DNA from: Nageia nagi
Lineage: Eukaryota; Pinophyta
Assembly: GCA_050084985.1 (NCBI GenBank)
Contig: JBITNC010000001.1
Span: 74,896,001-74,960,000 of the forward strand
Reading direction: 5' to 3'
DNA: 64,000 bases
Shown here one piece after another: positions 1-11,640 of this stretch; the first letter of the stretch is position 1, and each line of letters opens with the position of its first letter. A program made the translations under genes and the position numbers. A model generated the notes under the pieces. That model was not told the origin of the DNA. It saw only the letters and a list, made by a program, of their open reading frames with translations, and did no database searches.

Positions 1-904
1 TCATTGTAAGATCATAAACAATAAATGGTGTTTGTCCTATCAAGGATTCATGATGAAATTATTTATGATCGAATTTGCATGTTTATTTGGTTATCTTTTT
101 TTTTTTTTAATGGCATGATGTGGTGAGCAAACATAGTCATGTATCTTAATAAGATACAAACAAACTAATATGTTACCATTATAGACTTATACAAATACCA
201 CTAGACTCATAAGTAGGTGATAATATACTTGAGGTTGGTAAGTGGTTAAGTCAAGACTCATACACTTGAGTTTATCAACTTATGTACGAATATTTTAAAT
301 CTTGATTTTGTTGGTTGATGGTAGAGGCAAATGATTTGCTTTGGGTCATGGACAATCATAGTTGCCCCAAATTATGATCAAACATAAACTTTTTGAATTT
401 TCGCAATCAAAGTATTTTTGAAAATAAGTTCTACACCTTACTAGGTATTCATGCTTGCCTACATATGCTATTTCATGGAACACTTTATTCCATAGGCTCT
501 TTGTCATTAGCTTGTATGTGACATGGAGTCTTTTCAAAGTATATAACATTTTAATGTTTGATAATTCTACTATTTGCCCCAGTAGAATGGGTTTCATTAT
601 CATTTCTTGCAAAAATCATTATCAAAGATTTTAGGATGATAATTTGATATCATCAAAGATTCATGATGAGGAATATGATGATAACAATTATCCCATTAAA
701 AACATATGGGATTATTATTGTATTTTTATTTTTTAAATTTTAATTTTGATATTATTAAATATCTTCAAATTTAAGGATAATGATTTGAAAAATTGCAGTA
801 TTAGATTGTATCATTTATCAAACTTGGCTACTAATACTTTTTATTTTATGATAACATGTACAAAAGGATATGGAACAAGATGTAGCACACATTCAATTTA
901 TGGG

Positions 905-1305
905 TAGATGATAATGAATGGAAAGGGGAGAAGAACATCGACTTCCAATTCAAAGGGAAGAGCAATTTTTTACTCTTGATCCCAAGGAATGATGGAAGCT
1001 TTTTAATGATGTTCTAAGGGGTTGAAATGGATGGGATATGATAGGAAAAGAACATTGACTTCCAATTCAATGGGAAAAATAATTTCTTATTCTCGATCTC
1101 AAAGAATAATGGAAGCTATAAAATTTAACAATGTTCTAGGGTTGACTTTTATCAATCTAATAAGGATAATTTCTTGCTTAAACTTGTAGATAAGAATAGA
1201 AGCAAAAGGTTTTAACAACAACAATGTTGACTCCCATATTAATGGGGAGAGCAATTACTCGCTCTTTTTCTCAAATAATATGGAAGCACCTCCAATTTAA
1301 TAATT
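905..1305. repeat. Three degenerate direct repeats, about 115-175 bp apart
   Basis: Three stretches near 925-1005, 1040-1120 and 1215-1300 share the order 'acatcgacttccaattcaa', a short 'gggaagagcaatt' block, 'tcttgatcccaa' and 'aatgatggaagct', each diverged. Such repeats are common in non-coding 3' parts of plant Ty3 elements, but membership is inferred. Confidence 0.6.
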
Positions 1306-1850
1306 GATAAAGATGGATTAGGAAATATATGGATGTTGGATAATAAAATATGAAAGTTGGTATAGTATAATGTGTATGGGGTGGTGGTGGATGTTAATAT
1401 GAAAATAGTATAACAAATGAATAGACATAGGATGTATTGAGTATTTAGAGAGATAAACTAATCAACTCATCAAGGCATTCAACTCATCAAGGCATTGATA
1501 AACATAAGTGTAATATTAATTACTATGTAATAATAAATAGTATGGGATGGATGCATGGGATGATGAAGAAATGTAATGATCATAATATTCAAGTTGACCA
1601 TATTAACCAATCACCATTAGATTTTTCCTTCTTTAGATGATAACAAACAAAGTCATGGTGTTCTCAAAATTATCATAGACTCATGTGTGTGCAATGATAT
1701 TTATTTCCATCTCTAGACAATCTCAAACTAAATGTCACAAGAGCATAAAATATATAAGCTAGTTCATCCATATGAAATGTACAGAGGTCCATAGGAAAGA
1801 AGGTCGCTAACCAATATGGACATGTCGCCACTCGTAAGGTATGCCCCATT

Positions 1851-1947
1851 GCCAGACAGGCATCCATAGCCTCGATGAGGATTAACCCCTCGATCCCGCT
1901 ACAACCTTGCTCTACTGCCAGTCAGGCATCCGTAGCCCTAGTAGAGG
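1851..1947. repeat. Imperfect 30-bp duplication in a locally GC-richer patch
   Basis: The block at 1851-1880 (gccagacaggcatccatagc and on) returns at 1917-1947 with a few changes. The surrounding 1800-1950 is visibly richer in G and C than its neighbourhood. No function is recognised. Confidence 0.6.
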
Positions 1948-2580
1948 ATATTGTAATCACCCAAGAATCATTGATATAATCTAGTAATTTTTTTTTTTTT
2001 TTTTACTTTTGTCATCTCTTTTCACCTCTTTTTTTTTTATAAAACTATCAAATGGTTCTTGGGTTCGAGATGAAGTGAATAATAGGATGAACATGTAATA
2101 CTTTCGCTCGAAATCATGCTCTTATAACACCTCATTCTTGACTATTTTAAGATTATTTAAATGTGAAGATGTGTATAAGTCAGTAATAACCTTAAGTGTA
2201 TCATATTCATGTTTATTTATCATCCAAAATTCCAAAAAATTTCATGATGAAGGTTGGTAAAGTCAATAAGAATATTAATTTCATAAACTATTTCTTTTAC
2301 AATAAGTATTAAACATATTTGTATAATGGTATGGAAGTGATCATGGATAATGTATAGTATATATGCCTTGATGAATTGTTAGAATATAATTTGATACTCA
2401 AATATTCCAACATAATGGGGGATAAATATGAGGTGGAAGAAGGGGAAGACATGGAAATGCAATAAACATATTATAACCTATTTCAAAATCAGATATGATC
2501 ATTTTAGTTTTTAATCATATTTTGATGTTTGGGTGATTTCTAAATCATGTTTTGATGATATTTTTTTTATGATGGAGGGC

Positions 2581-2690
2581 AACTGCCCCAATGTGATCTA
2601 TGTAGAACATGAGGAGATCAAAAGTAAGATGGGGGAGGACTGCCCCAATGTGAACGATGTGAAGGAGATTGAATATCCTTACGCAAATAA
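2581..2690. repeat. 57-bp tandem duplication
   Basis: The string actgccccaatgtga starts at 2582 and again at 2639. The following 35 or so bases keep partial similarity (gaggagatc versus gaaggagattg). It lies just beyond the last open segment of the element A frame. Confidence 0.6.
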
Positions 2691-2710
2691 TACAATTCAT
2701 CATTATTTAA

Positions 2711-3130
2711 TTATGTGGAATGTATGTATGTATTTTGTAGATGATGTAAATTGTTATCTATCAATAAAGGTATATCTACTTCAAATCGTCTATCATCCAT
2801 CAAATCATGAAGGGCATGATTTAATTGGTGGCAATGTTCAGTATTATGCCCCAAGTGATGATGATAAACATGATGTCCATACTTATCATATTTTATTGAC
2901 TTAGGCTTTAGGTTTTCTTTCATTATATGATCTACCACCCTCTTAGGTTGTTCCAAATATTGCATTCCATCGATGTAATCATGTTTGGATTTTAATTCCC
3001 ATCTCATATCTTTATGATTATGCCCTTGCCTAGCAAAGATGGATGATGATTTCCCCTTTGACTTTTGCATAGGAGTTTTCATTTTTGATGATTTTGTAAT
3101 ATTATAATGTGAGTATGGATTTTCATCTCT
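2711..3130 (-). pseudogene. Ty3-type polyprotein tail with a second CCHC-like motif (element A)
   Basis: This is the last open segment of the element A frame and lies in the same phase as the gag-protease part upstream on the minus strand. It is basic at first, then carries the motif GHNTEHCHQLNHALHDLMD. That resembles the end of a plant Ty3 gag zinc knuckle (GHxTxxCxxLxxxIxxLI), but the first cysteines are not clear. A zinc-knuckle-like motif after the protease is out of the usual order, since element A already has one before the protease. It may be a recombination product or a lineage feature. The frame ends in a TAA at 2711-2713 and no reverse transcriptase follows. Confidence 0.55.
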
Positions 3131-4834
3131 TCATACACAATGGAGTACTCCCTCATGAATATATTTTAGACAACCATAAAATGCAGATGGGACACATTCC
3201 ATTTCTTGAATCCATGGTCTACCTAAAAGAATATTATATTATTCAATGTTCCCTTCAATGATATATAATGATGTTTGTATCGTATTACATCCAATGGTGA
3301 TGGGTAACACTATCAATCCTATTGTTGAACATAAGGCATTATTAAATGCCTTTATTTATAATGATGGTAAAGAAATATGAGAGAAGGGAAGATTCAATTT
3401 GTGATATGCTGATGTAGATATGATATTGACATCTGAACCTTCATCTATTAATATCCTCTTAACAATTTTACCATTTACTTTTCTGGTGACATGGAGAGGT
3501 GGATCTAACCCTTGAATTCCCTTGTTTGGTTGTCTCTCATGGTCATAAAAAGAAATTATAGGCTGATGTATCAATGGAGGAACTTGAATTTTGGATTTTT
3601 GATTATATGATATGTCAATTTGTTTTTTTTGTATGTTTTGAGTTCCAGTATCAACTCCAACTATTCTTATAATAGGTTGATTACTTGGATTCCAGGTGGG
3701 TGTCACTTGACTGTAATTAGGTATGATAGATACTATATTTACTTGATATGAAAGAAGTGAGTCTTGATAATTTTTTAAATTTTGATCTGAAATAGAAGTA
3801 TGGTCTTCAACTTCCAAGTTATTATCTTTGATTGAATTTTGAGTTCTATTTCTAAATGCTAGATAATTTTTCGTACTATGACCTCTTTGATGGTGATAAT
3901 TACAATACTCATTTTTGTTATATTTTTCTTTTCTAGTAATTTTTATTTCACTGTATTTAATCTTGGCCTTCTCAATTATAATTGCTTGAGCAATAACTTC
4001 TTCGAGAGTACTATATTGTTGGATTTGTAATATACTAGCTATAGGCCTTAAACAATTTTGACTGAATAATTTAACTAACTCCTCCTGAGGTAAGGTATAG
4101 GGCATGCCATAGAGTATATCCCTCCATCATGAAACAAAGTCAACAATTGATTCATTCTGAGATTGTTTTAGTTCTACAAGATCCATAATAGAAGATTCCT
4201 CTTTGATATAAATCCTAAAATGTTGTAAGAACAAGTTTTCCAATTGAGGAAATGAATAAATACTATGTCGTGGCAAATTATTATACCATTCTAAGGCTTG
4301 GGCTGCAAGTGTCATGGGGAACAAATGTATCATCAAAACCTCATCATTAGAAATTAGGTAATTTGAAAACTTAAACCACCTTAAATGTTCCTTAGGATCC
4401 TTATTTCCTATAAAAGGAATTATCTTAGGTATTTCAAAGTTGTAAGGTAATTTCTTCTTAGGGACACTTGGATGGATGGGTTCATTGCAAATATTTTCAT
4501 ATGTCAACTTCTTGAACCTTGATATGTTCATTTCTTTATTCATGAAATCTTTCATGAAATCTTCTAATTCTTTATCTGTCCAACTACCCTGAGGATGTTT
4601 TTGGTATCTTCTATGATTGGTATTTCTTTCTGAATTTAGGTTTGAATTATAAGATTCATCATCAAAAGGAGATCTTGATAACAATGATGAAGATGATAAT
4701 GATGGAATATTAGAAGGTAAATGATGCCCTTGCATTGGATTTCTAAGAATTGTAGGTGGTTGTACTTTATTTTGTTGAGACTTCTCATGAAGTAACCAAC
4801 TATCTTGAACTTCTTGTTTTACCTTATCAAAAAT
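3131..4834 (-). pseudogene. Ty3/gypsy-type gag core, zinc knuckle and aspartic protease (element A)
   Basis: Read on the minus strand. The gag core carries a typical retrotransposon-gag block with ALEWYNNLP near 4262-4290 and the DFVS-stop-WRDILYGMP stretch around 4126. A knuckle-like YCNYHHQRGHSTKNY motif lies at about 3868-3915. The protease active site reads RILIDEGSDVNII, with its aspartate at 3443-3445, and the family-typical LLGRPWI motif lies near 3200-3230. In-frame stops interrupt it at 4127, 3356, 3239 and 3131, yet there is no frameshift. The gag packages element RNA and the protease would process the polyprotein; both are dead here. Clade assignment (TAT/Ogre or Athila side of Ty3) is inferred from motif style. 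Confidence 0.85.
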
Positions 4835-6577
4835 TTATCGTTGTTTATCAAGCTCTTGCTTTTCTTTTTCTTTGAGTTCTATATTCTTTTTTTTAAGTTT
4901 GGCTTCCTCTTCTAACTTACTTTGAACATCTGCATATCTTTTACTAAAGTTTATAGTTTCTTCATAATCTCTCTCTATGTGTTTCCTCTTTGCCTCCAAC
5001 TCTGCAAAAGAGGGTATCTCTCCTACCTTGAATTGTTTAGCTAAAGCTTTTCTACATTTTTCTTGTGATGTGGGTTTCTCACAGGCGTAAGGATCATAGA
5101 AGAATTTGTTTGAGATCTTACATTGAGGAGTTGTTTGCAAGGTTCTTACTGAATACAAGGTCATTCTATCAAAATCTTCCATACAAGACCTAGCCCTATG
5201 AAGTGTTTTTTGATAGGTGGGGTCAGTTATCCTAGCTTGTGAAGAGGGGCTTTGAGGTTGATAATCTAAGCTCTCAAGGTATAATTCTCTTTGTTGATTA
5301 GAGTAAGAGTTTTGATATCTCCATACTTGGTAATTAAGAGGTGATGATAATTGCACCTAAGCTTGCCTCTTTTGGTTTGCATAAGCTTTTACATCATGCT
5401 TTTGTCTCATCTCTTCTTGTCTCATTTTGTTGACAAACTCATTGAAGGTTTTGTCATGTTGATCATGAGAAGAACATGCTTGTTGTTGTTTATGGGATTC
5501 CCTTTGCCAAATATTCTTAGCTTTTTCATCACAGAAAATATTCCTAAGTAATTTATTTGTTATATGGCTATCTTTTTTATCACATTCCCAATTTTTCATC
5601 AAGCTAGTTTGATATTTTGAAGGTATTTTTAGTGGGTTTGAATGACATTCATCCTCATAAAACTTTGTATCATTATCATGATGTGTTATTTCCCCACATG
5701 GATGTTCATTCCTAAGCTCATATGTGTTAGCTTTGGAAATTTTATTTTTATATTTTTCATTTCTTTGTGATTGAAATTCTTGAGATTCAATAATAAAATC
5801 TATGGATTTTTTAATTCTTATGGGAGGCTCTCCAATTTCTAGGTGTGATGAGAGTGAAAACTTTTCATCCTTGAACTCAAGAATATCATGAGATTCATGG
5901 GAATCAATAGAAGGTCTTGTAACCTCTAGAAGGGGAAGAGAATGAAATTACAATTCTGAGGAATGTTCTGAAAGGTCCTCAAGATTCATGTCAAGCTCCT
6001 CTTCTTTAATATCATATTCTTCCCAAAGTGGGGGTGAAGATGTCAAAGTGTCAAGCTTTTGAAGGTCATAAGATTTAGTAAAAGATCTTGTGTCATAATC
6101 CTTAGCATTGATATTTGCTTCATCCCTCAATATATCAGGGTAATGAGATTTGATATTCTCAAAAGGAGATACACAACAAGATTTTAATTTCATGAGATGT
6201 TTCGATGAGTTTTCAATCTTTATGATGGGCTCATTATTTTCAGTGTCAAACTCATCCCATGATGAGGGTGAAGGAATGGAAGAACTATACTCTAGCTCTT
6301 CATGGGATCTAACATGGCTTTCTGAGGATTGAAGAAGAGGTATAGTACATTGTTCTATTTCTACCAAGTATGCTAAAAGCTTTTCAATGTCGATATAAAA
6401 ATCATTCTTCACGATCTCTAAAGTAGAATAAGTATCTAAGGTTAACTTGGCAAGATGTGACCATAGTCTCTGCATTTTTGGTTTTACTTTGATAGAAAAA
6501 GGAACATAATTTAAAAGTGCAACAAAGACAAACCTCATAATGATAAAATTCAAAAGCCTTTTAATTTTTCTCAACAA
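4835..6577 (-). pseudogene. Long N-terminal extension of element A gag: acidic repeats and coiled coil
   Basis: This segment is in the same minus-strand phase as the gag core. It starts at a methionine near 6577 and is broken only by stops at 5948 (TAA), 5357 (TAG) and 4835 (TAA). The first part is acidic and shows loosely repeated SPSSWDEFD / SPPLWEEYD blocks. The later part is strongly charged, with a run of E and K residues typical of a coiled coil just before the 4835 stop. No known domain is recognised. Some plant Ogre/TAT elements carry an extra frame upstream of gag; whether this is equivalent is unknown. At about 580 codons it is unusually long for a gag N-terminus. Confidence 0.6.
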
Positions 6578-6741
6578 TTCAAGATTTGTATGGATCTAGA
6601 ATGACTGACACATGCCTATGTTTCTATTTGTTACAAAGGGGGTTCAAAGTAAAAAACTTAAATAAAATCAACTTTTAACGTCTTTTAAACCTATTCCTTT
6701 GTATGACCTATTATATCATTCCATAAATGAAACACGTCAAT

Positions 6742-6744
<3 letters not shown>

Positions 6745-6812
<68 letters not shown>
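6745..6812. repeat. (AT)n microsatellite, about 34 units
   Basis: An uninterrupted alternating A/T run of about 68 bases lies just upstream (minus sense) of the element A gag frame. Confidence 0.95.
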
Positions 6813-6815
<3 letters not shown>

Positions 6816-6839
6816 CCAGTTGTATAATAAAATTGTCAA

Positions 6840-7620
6840 ATTTGTTTTGGTTTGGTAAGTAAGTTCTAATTGTAATATAGAATATTTCAAATTTTTATAC
6901 TTTGTATTAATTTTATTTTAATATTTTATATTTATGTTTTCATTTTAAATTTTTATATTTAATATCTTAATACTCTAATTTAATATTTAATCCTAATATT
7001 TAATGTTATGATTTTTAATTTTAGATTAATTTTAATTTTATTTAATTTATATTTAAAAAAAAATTATTTTATATTTTTAATATTTATACTTTGTATTGAA
7101 TTTTTATATAATAATCGTATGTTTTATTATTTTAAATTTTGTATTTATATTTTATATTTTAACATCTATACTTTATTATATATTTACGTATTTATATTAA
7201 TTTATTTTATATTTATATTTACTATTTATTTTTTATTAATTTATATTTATTATTTGTATTTTAATATTTTAATATTGTCACCAATTCAATTCAATTCAAT
7301 TTTAATAATATTAACTTTGCAATTTATTATTTTAAATTTATATCTTATTTTATATTTTAATGTTCGATTTTTTATGAAAATTTTATATTGATGTATATAA
7401 ACTATATATTGATATTTTTAATATTTTAATTTTATACTTATATATTTTAAAACTCTTTTTTTTTGTTTTAGAATATAAAAACATTTAACATCTAATGTCT
7501 AATCTTTAAAATATTAATTGAAAATCTAAAATTAAAATTAATTCCAAACGTTTAAATTGAAATCTAAAATTAAAACTTAAAACTTTTAAATTAAGAAATG
7601 TAGTAAATAATAGCTATAGT
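6840..7620. other. Extremely AT-rich low-complexity tract
   Basis: Nearly all A and T with many tattttaatatttta-type variants. A long reading frame across 7008-7391 is only a by-product of the composition, being rich in I, L, F and Y. No gene is supported. Confidence 0.8.
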
Positions 7621-7659
7621 CCAACCCAATCAATCCACTCTTCCTGGCATCCTAAAAGA

Positions 7660-8610
7660 ATACGATGAACTGAGATTTGTGACAGCGATGTGTACATATC
7701 AAAACTGATGCGTTGAATGGGCCTACGAATTGTTCGGCAAGATGCGCCATTAAGATGCAATTTCATTGACTACAATGATCACGGGATGTGCATTTCTAAC
7801 TATAGACATGCATGCAGAATATGGGCATGTAAAGAAGGTGCATGAATTATTTAACCATGTGCATGCAGCAGACATAGTTCATAAACTTCACTGATTATAG
7901 GTTATACAATTCTTGGCTATAGCAAGGATTTCTTTAAACTCTTGGATCTGATGAAACACTTGGAGCCCAACCTACCAAATAACCTTAATATGTGCTCTTC
8001 TTGTAAAATAATCTCGTAGACCCAGTGGATAAGGATTATATGTATTTTAATAGCATATGTGACTCTTATTATATTATTCCTTGGATGAATCTTTATACAT
8101 ATATTGTCAACCTTTTTGGCTACGCAGGATATCTTGAGGATGCTTTGGACATCATTATCAAGATGCTCATAAAACCTAAATTGACTATGTAGATATGTCT
8201 GCTTGGTGCATGCAAATCTCAAAAAATGTAAGAATAGGGGAATGTTTTAATAGTAATTCTTCTACTTTACTCCATCTTATGTTCTTCTTTCAAATATATT
8301 GAATCGAAGTTAACAAAAAGGTACATGTTTTTCTTGCAGTGGATAGATCATACCCCTAAACATAGGAAATATGAGGTAAATAGGAAAAGTTGGTAGCAGA
8401 TTAAATTCTGAACATAGTTCCTGTGTTACATGATATGAAGGCTAACAATAAAGGATTACTTCTCATTGCCTTGGGGTGTTAAAGACTCACTCAGAATCGT
8501 TTGAAGTTGTGACAACCTTTAAAGTTTGTGCAATTTCACGAATCAAACATAGAGAATGTTTTGTGGAGATTTGTTGGCTATTTAAAATCTAAGAATATTG
8601 CGTAATGACA
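7660..8610 (+). pseudogene. PPR protein remnant, PLS/DYW class (C-terminal half)
   Basis: No long frame survives, but joined short stretches on the plus strand read as the C-terminal half of a plant organellar RNA-binding PPR protein. Near 7700-7800 there is AYELFGKMRH then a stop then DAISLTTMITG; near 7800-7860 HAEYGHVKKVHELFNHV; near 8090-8210 YTYIVNLFGYAGYLEDALD, followed by IIIKMLIKPKLTM and CLLGACKS. Around 8300-8350 IEVNKKVHVFL then DRSYP match the E-type motif that precedes a DYW domain, and VPVLHDM appears near 8420. Genuine relatives edit or stabilise organellar transcripts. The copy has many stops and shifts. It sits antisense between the PBS and gag of element A, so it may be captured gene DNA or a later insertion. 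Confidence 0.8.
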
Positions 8611-8870
8611 TAGCACATGCTTTTAGCTAGAAATAAAACCATGTTTTCTTTTGATATGCAAAATTTAAAGAGGGGAGATGGCCTACCTCCTCCTGATCGC
8701 TCCTTCTCCTAATGATTGAATCAAATAATTAAGAAGACCTTTCACCAACAAGATTGAACCTAAAAATCATACAAACAAATAATCAAACATAAGATAATAT
8801 GCAAGATATGACCAAAAATTATCAAATTGGAAATATACAACTATCACCACATCTTGCAATTGTTGGGAGG

Positions 8871-8886
8871 AGCCCTCCAAGCACCA
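8871..8886 (-). promoter_or_regulatory. Candidate primer-binding site of element A
   Basis: On the minus strand, three bases after the LTR end (…GCAACA), the sequence TGGTGCTTGGAGGGCT begins with the TGG expected of a tRNA 3'-CCA complement. The matching tRNA was not identified. It occupies the right place and fixes the inner LTR edge. Confidence 0.55.
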
Positions 8887-8889
8887 AAA

Positions 8890-9739
8890 TGTTGCAGTGA
8901 AAATAGAGCTAGAATGTAGAATAATATAAAATACAATTATTCTTAGATTTTCACTGAACTTCAAATTATGTAAAATAGGTAGAAATGTTATAATTGTAAA
9001 TTGATATTGATTTTTAGCTCAAACTACAATTTTCCCTTGGAAGGGACTTTTACAAATGCCATTTGCCAAAATAAGAGTATTAGATCTCCATTGTTATTGA
9101 TTTGCTTACTTCTCTCTTTGATATGAACAACCTGTAAATCCTACACACATGCAAAAGACAATAACATCAAAGCATCTATGTATGACATATATTAAATTAA
9201 AGCTAGCATAAAATAATAAAATGTATGAGCTCACAAGATTTTGGTAGCATTACCCTACTTCAAAAATTGGGCCAAGATCCAGTTTCTATTGCTTTGTATT
9301 GGCTTGTATTTATAGATTTTGGGTGAGATGTTCCAAGGCTAGTAAGGGGAAGTGAAAAGCCACCGTAGGTCGTAACTGACACCCTCTATTCACCTCATCT
9401 TGGAAGAATGAGATGTTACAAGTTTCTTTTATTATTTTTGGTTTTTGTTTGACTTTTATAGAGTCATCGATAATTACTAAGCAGACGTCGGCGATCATCC
9501 TAAAATGTCAGTGTTTGTTTTGGGTCATTGGCAATTGGTTTTCAATTTTTATAACAATATTAACATGATCACCAAATAGCCAATTTTTATCAAAAAGGGG
9601 TTATGTGACCACTCATTGTGCATGTACTCGATGAGAGCTATCCAATAATATGGTTTTTAAACCTATTTTATATTGTCACAAAGATTTATGATTATTCCAA
9701 TGTTTACTAGTTAAAAAGGGACATTTTTAGGTGTCTACA
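8890..9739 (-). repeat. 5' LTR of element A (850 bp), TGTAGACACC family
   Basis: On the minus strand it begins TGTAGACACCTAAAAATG at 9739 and ends …CACTGCAACA at 8890. The same start occurs at 34866 and 63245. Here no polypurine tract precedes it; instead the integrase of element E is cut exactly at 9739/9740. That makes this the outer edge of a 5' LTR inserted into E. The inner edge is set by the candidate PBS. Confidence 0.7.
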
Positions 9740-11234
9740 CTTATGGTTAGATTAGTGCCACTTAATTGGAATAATTGTTGCCAAAACATGTTCATGAACT
9801 TGTTTTCCCTATCACTTACAACCCTTCTTGGTAAACCATGCAATTTAAATACCTCTTTGAAGAACCAATCAACTAATTATGTTGATGTATATGTGATAGT
9901 AATGGAAAAGAAATAGGAAAATTTAGTTAGCCTATTTACTACCACAAAGATACAATCTTTACCTTTCACCTTTGGAAGACTAGTGATGAAATCCATGGAT
10001 ATGTTTTCTCACTTTTGTTGTGTAATGGAAAATGGTTGAAGTAAACATGCTAATTTTCATTATCTTCTTTGTTTTCTTGGTATTTTACACACTCCTAAAC
10101 ATACCTCAAAATGTCTTACTTTACCCCTTTCCATGTGAACCTCTCCGTTTCTACCTTATATATTTTTGTAATGTTTGGATTACCTATAATAGGAATATTA
10201 TCCAAAGCATGGAGCACCTTCTCCTTCATTTCTGAGCTAAGGGTCAAGAATATTCTATTTCTTTTCAAAATTAGCCCTTCCCTAACCATGTACCTCTTAT
10301 TTCTTTAAGTCCCATCCAATATGCCTTGAGAAAATTCATCTTAAGTATATTTAGCCATTATATTATTTTTTCCAATCAATAGTAAAAGGAAAGAGACTAA
10401 AAGGATGGGTTCCTAGACAATGTATCAACAACTGTATTCTTCTTTTCTTTAATATACTAAATCTCAAAATCAAAGGATTGAAGTTTACTTATCCACCTTT
10501 ATTGTTTTTGAATCAAATTTGATTGGTTAAGAAAGTATTTCAAGCTATTATGATCACTCTTGATGATGAATAGAATACAAACTAGATACTACTTGAACCT
10601 CTTCAATGCATGCATGATGGCCAACATCTCCTTATCATACATGCTAAAATTGTATTATACACTTATCAATTTCTTTCTCCCAAATACTATTGGTTATCCT
10701 TTTGTATGAGTACAGTCTCAACATCAAGTTTAGATGCATCATACTCAATAGTAAAAGGGACTAAAACCTCAAGAATATCCAAGCAAGGATATGAACACAT
10801 AACCTTCTTGAGTGTCTCAAAGGCCTCTTGAGCACTCTCACCCTATATAAATTCATCCTTCTTAGTCAACTATGTTAGGGGGGAAGCCAATTATGTGAAA
10901 CTATGTATGAACCTCATGTAGTAGTTGCATAACCCCAAAACCCCTCTCAGTTAAATCAAAAATGTTATACATTGGCTAATCCTAGATAGTTGTAATCTTC
11001 TTCTCATTTACTCTTTCTCATGGTTGATTTTATGATAAAGATACAAGATTTCAATCATGCCAAAATTGCATTTGAATTGATTGGCATAGAACTTTTTATT
11101 CATAGTATGCTCAAAACATGGTCAAAGTGTTGGAGGTGCTCCTCCCATGTTTTAATATACACCAAGATGTCATAAAAAAAAGACAAAAGCACAAACTTCC
11201 TTAGCTAATATCTAAAACCCTAATTCATGGCTGA
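9740..11234 (-). pseudogene. Chromovirus-like Ty3 element E: RT palm to integrase core, truncated
   Basis: Minus strand, heavily broken. The RT catalytic box near 11168-11179 reads FFYD instead of the usual YxDD/FxDD, so a catalytic aspartate is lost. RNase H remains near 10560-10860 are faint (EAFETLKK, FTIEYDASKLD). Integrase core pieces are clear between about 9750 and 10010: [37 protein letters not shown] and VVSDRENKFMNMFWQQLFQL. The first two catalytic aspartates fall in these. The core stops at 9740, before the third (glutamate) residue, because element A is inserted there. The rest should lie left of A, outside the window. Confidence 0.8.
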
Positions 11235-11640
11235 TTAAAAAGTAGATGGTGCATTAGTCAATCCAAATGACATCACTATAATCTCAAAGTGACCAAAGTA
11301 GCATCTAAATGTATTCTTATAGATATCCTCCTCCTTCATCCTTATTTTATGATATCTAGTTCTCAAATCAATTTTTGAGAAGTACCTAACACCATGCAAT
11401 TCATTAATAAGATCATCAACTCTAGGAATGGGATACCTATTCTTGATGATCTTCTTATTGAGTAGATGGTAATAAATGCACATCTGCATGGTCCCTTCCT
11501 TCTTAACTATCATTAATAAAGAGGAAAAGGGACTAAATCTTGGCCGTATGAACCCCACGTCCAATAGCTCCTTAATGGTCTTCTCTATCTCATCCTTATA
11601 GACTTTTGGATGTCAATAGGGGGTAATCATGATTGGATTA
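11235..11640 (-). pseudogene. Reverse transcriptase fingers/palm of element E
   Basis: The open part (11235-11564) reads MDVGFIRPRFSPFSS at its start, then RYPIPRVDDLINELHG, YFSKIDLRTRYHKIRM and FEIIVMSFGLTNAPSTF. This is the standard order of a Ty3/gypsy chromovirus RT. A few residues upstream, past a stop, the run HPKVYKDEIEKTIKELL continues the domain. RT copies element RNA to DNA; this copy is dead. Only this short stretch remains open. Confidence 0.9.

Larger units (their letters stand above)
1..2710. other. Non-coding, repeat-bearing tract left of the element A gag-protease frame
   Basis: No convincing gene is seen here. In the minus direction this stretch follows gag-protease of element A, where reverse transcriptase and integrase would be expected, but no such motif was recognised on either strand. 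It holds short degenerate direct repeats (listed separately) and a poly-T run near 1987-2004. The short reading frames in it show no domain. It may be the 3' part of a pol-less element, or other inserted DNA; no matching TGTAGACACC-type LTR end is found in it, so any 3' LTR would lie beyond the window. Confidence 0.5.

Noticed and set aside
1673-1867. 64-residue minus-strand frame
   Set aside because: No domain; it covers a simple duplication and a GC-richer patch.
2118-2130. Possible PBS (minus sense GTGTTATAAGAGC) of another element
   Set aside because: Four or so changes from TGGTATCAGAGC, and no LTR pair was found around it.
2533-2904. 123-residue plus-strand frame
   Set aside because: Overlaps the better supported minus-strand element A tail, and its apparent repeat (CPNV) is only the 57-bp DNA duplication.
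7008-7391. 127-residue plus-strand frame
   Set aside because: Made of I, L, F and Y only because the DNA is almost pure A and T; no start context or domain.
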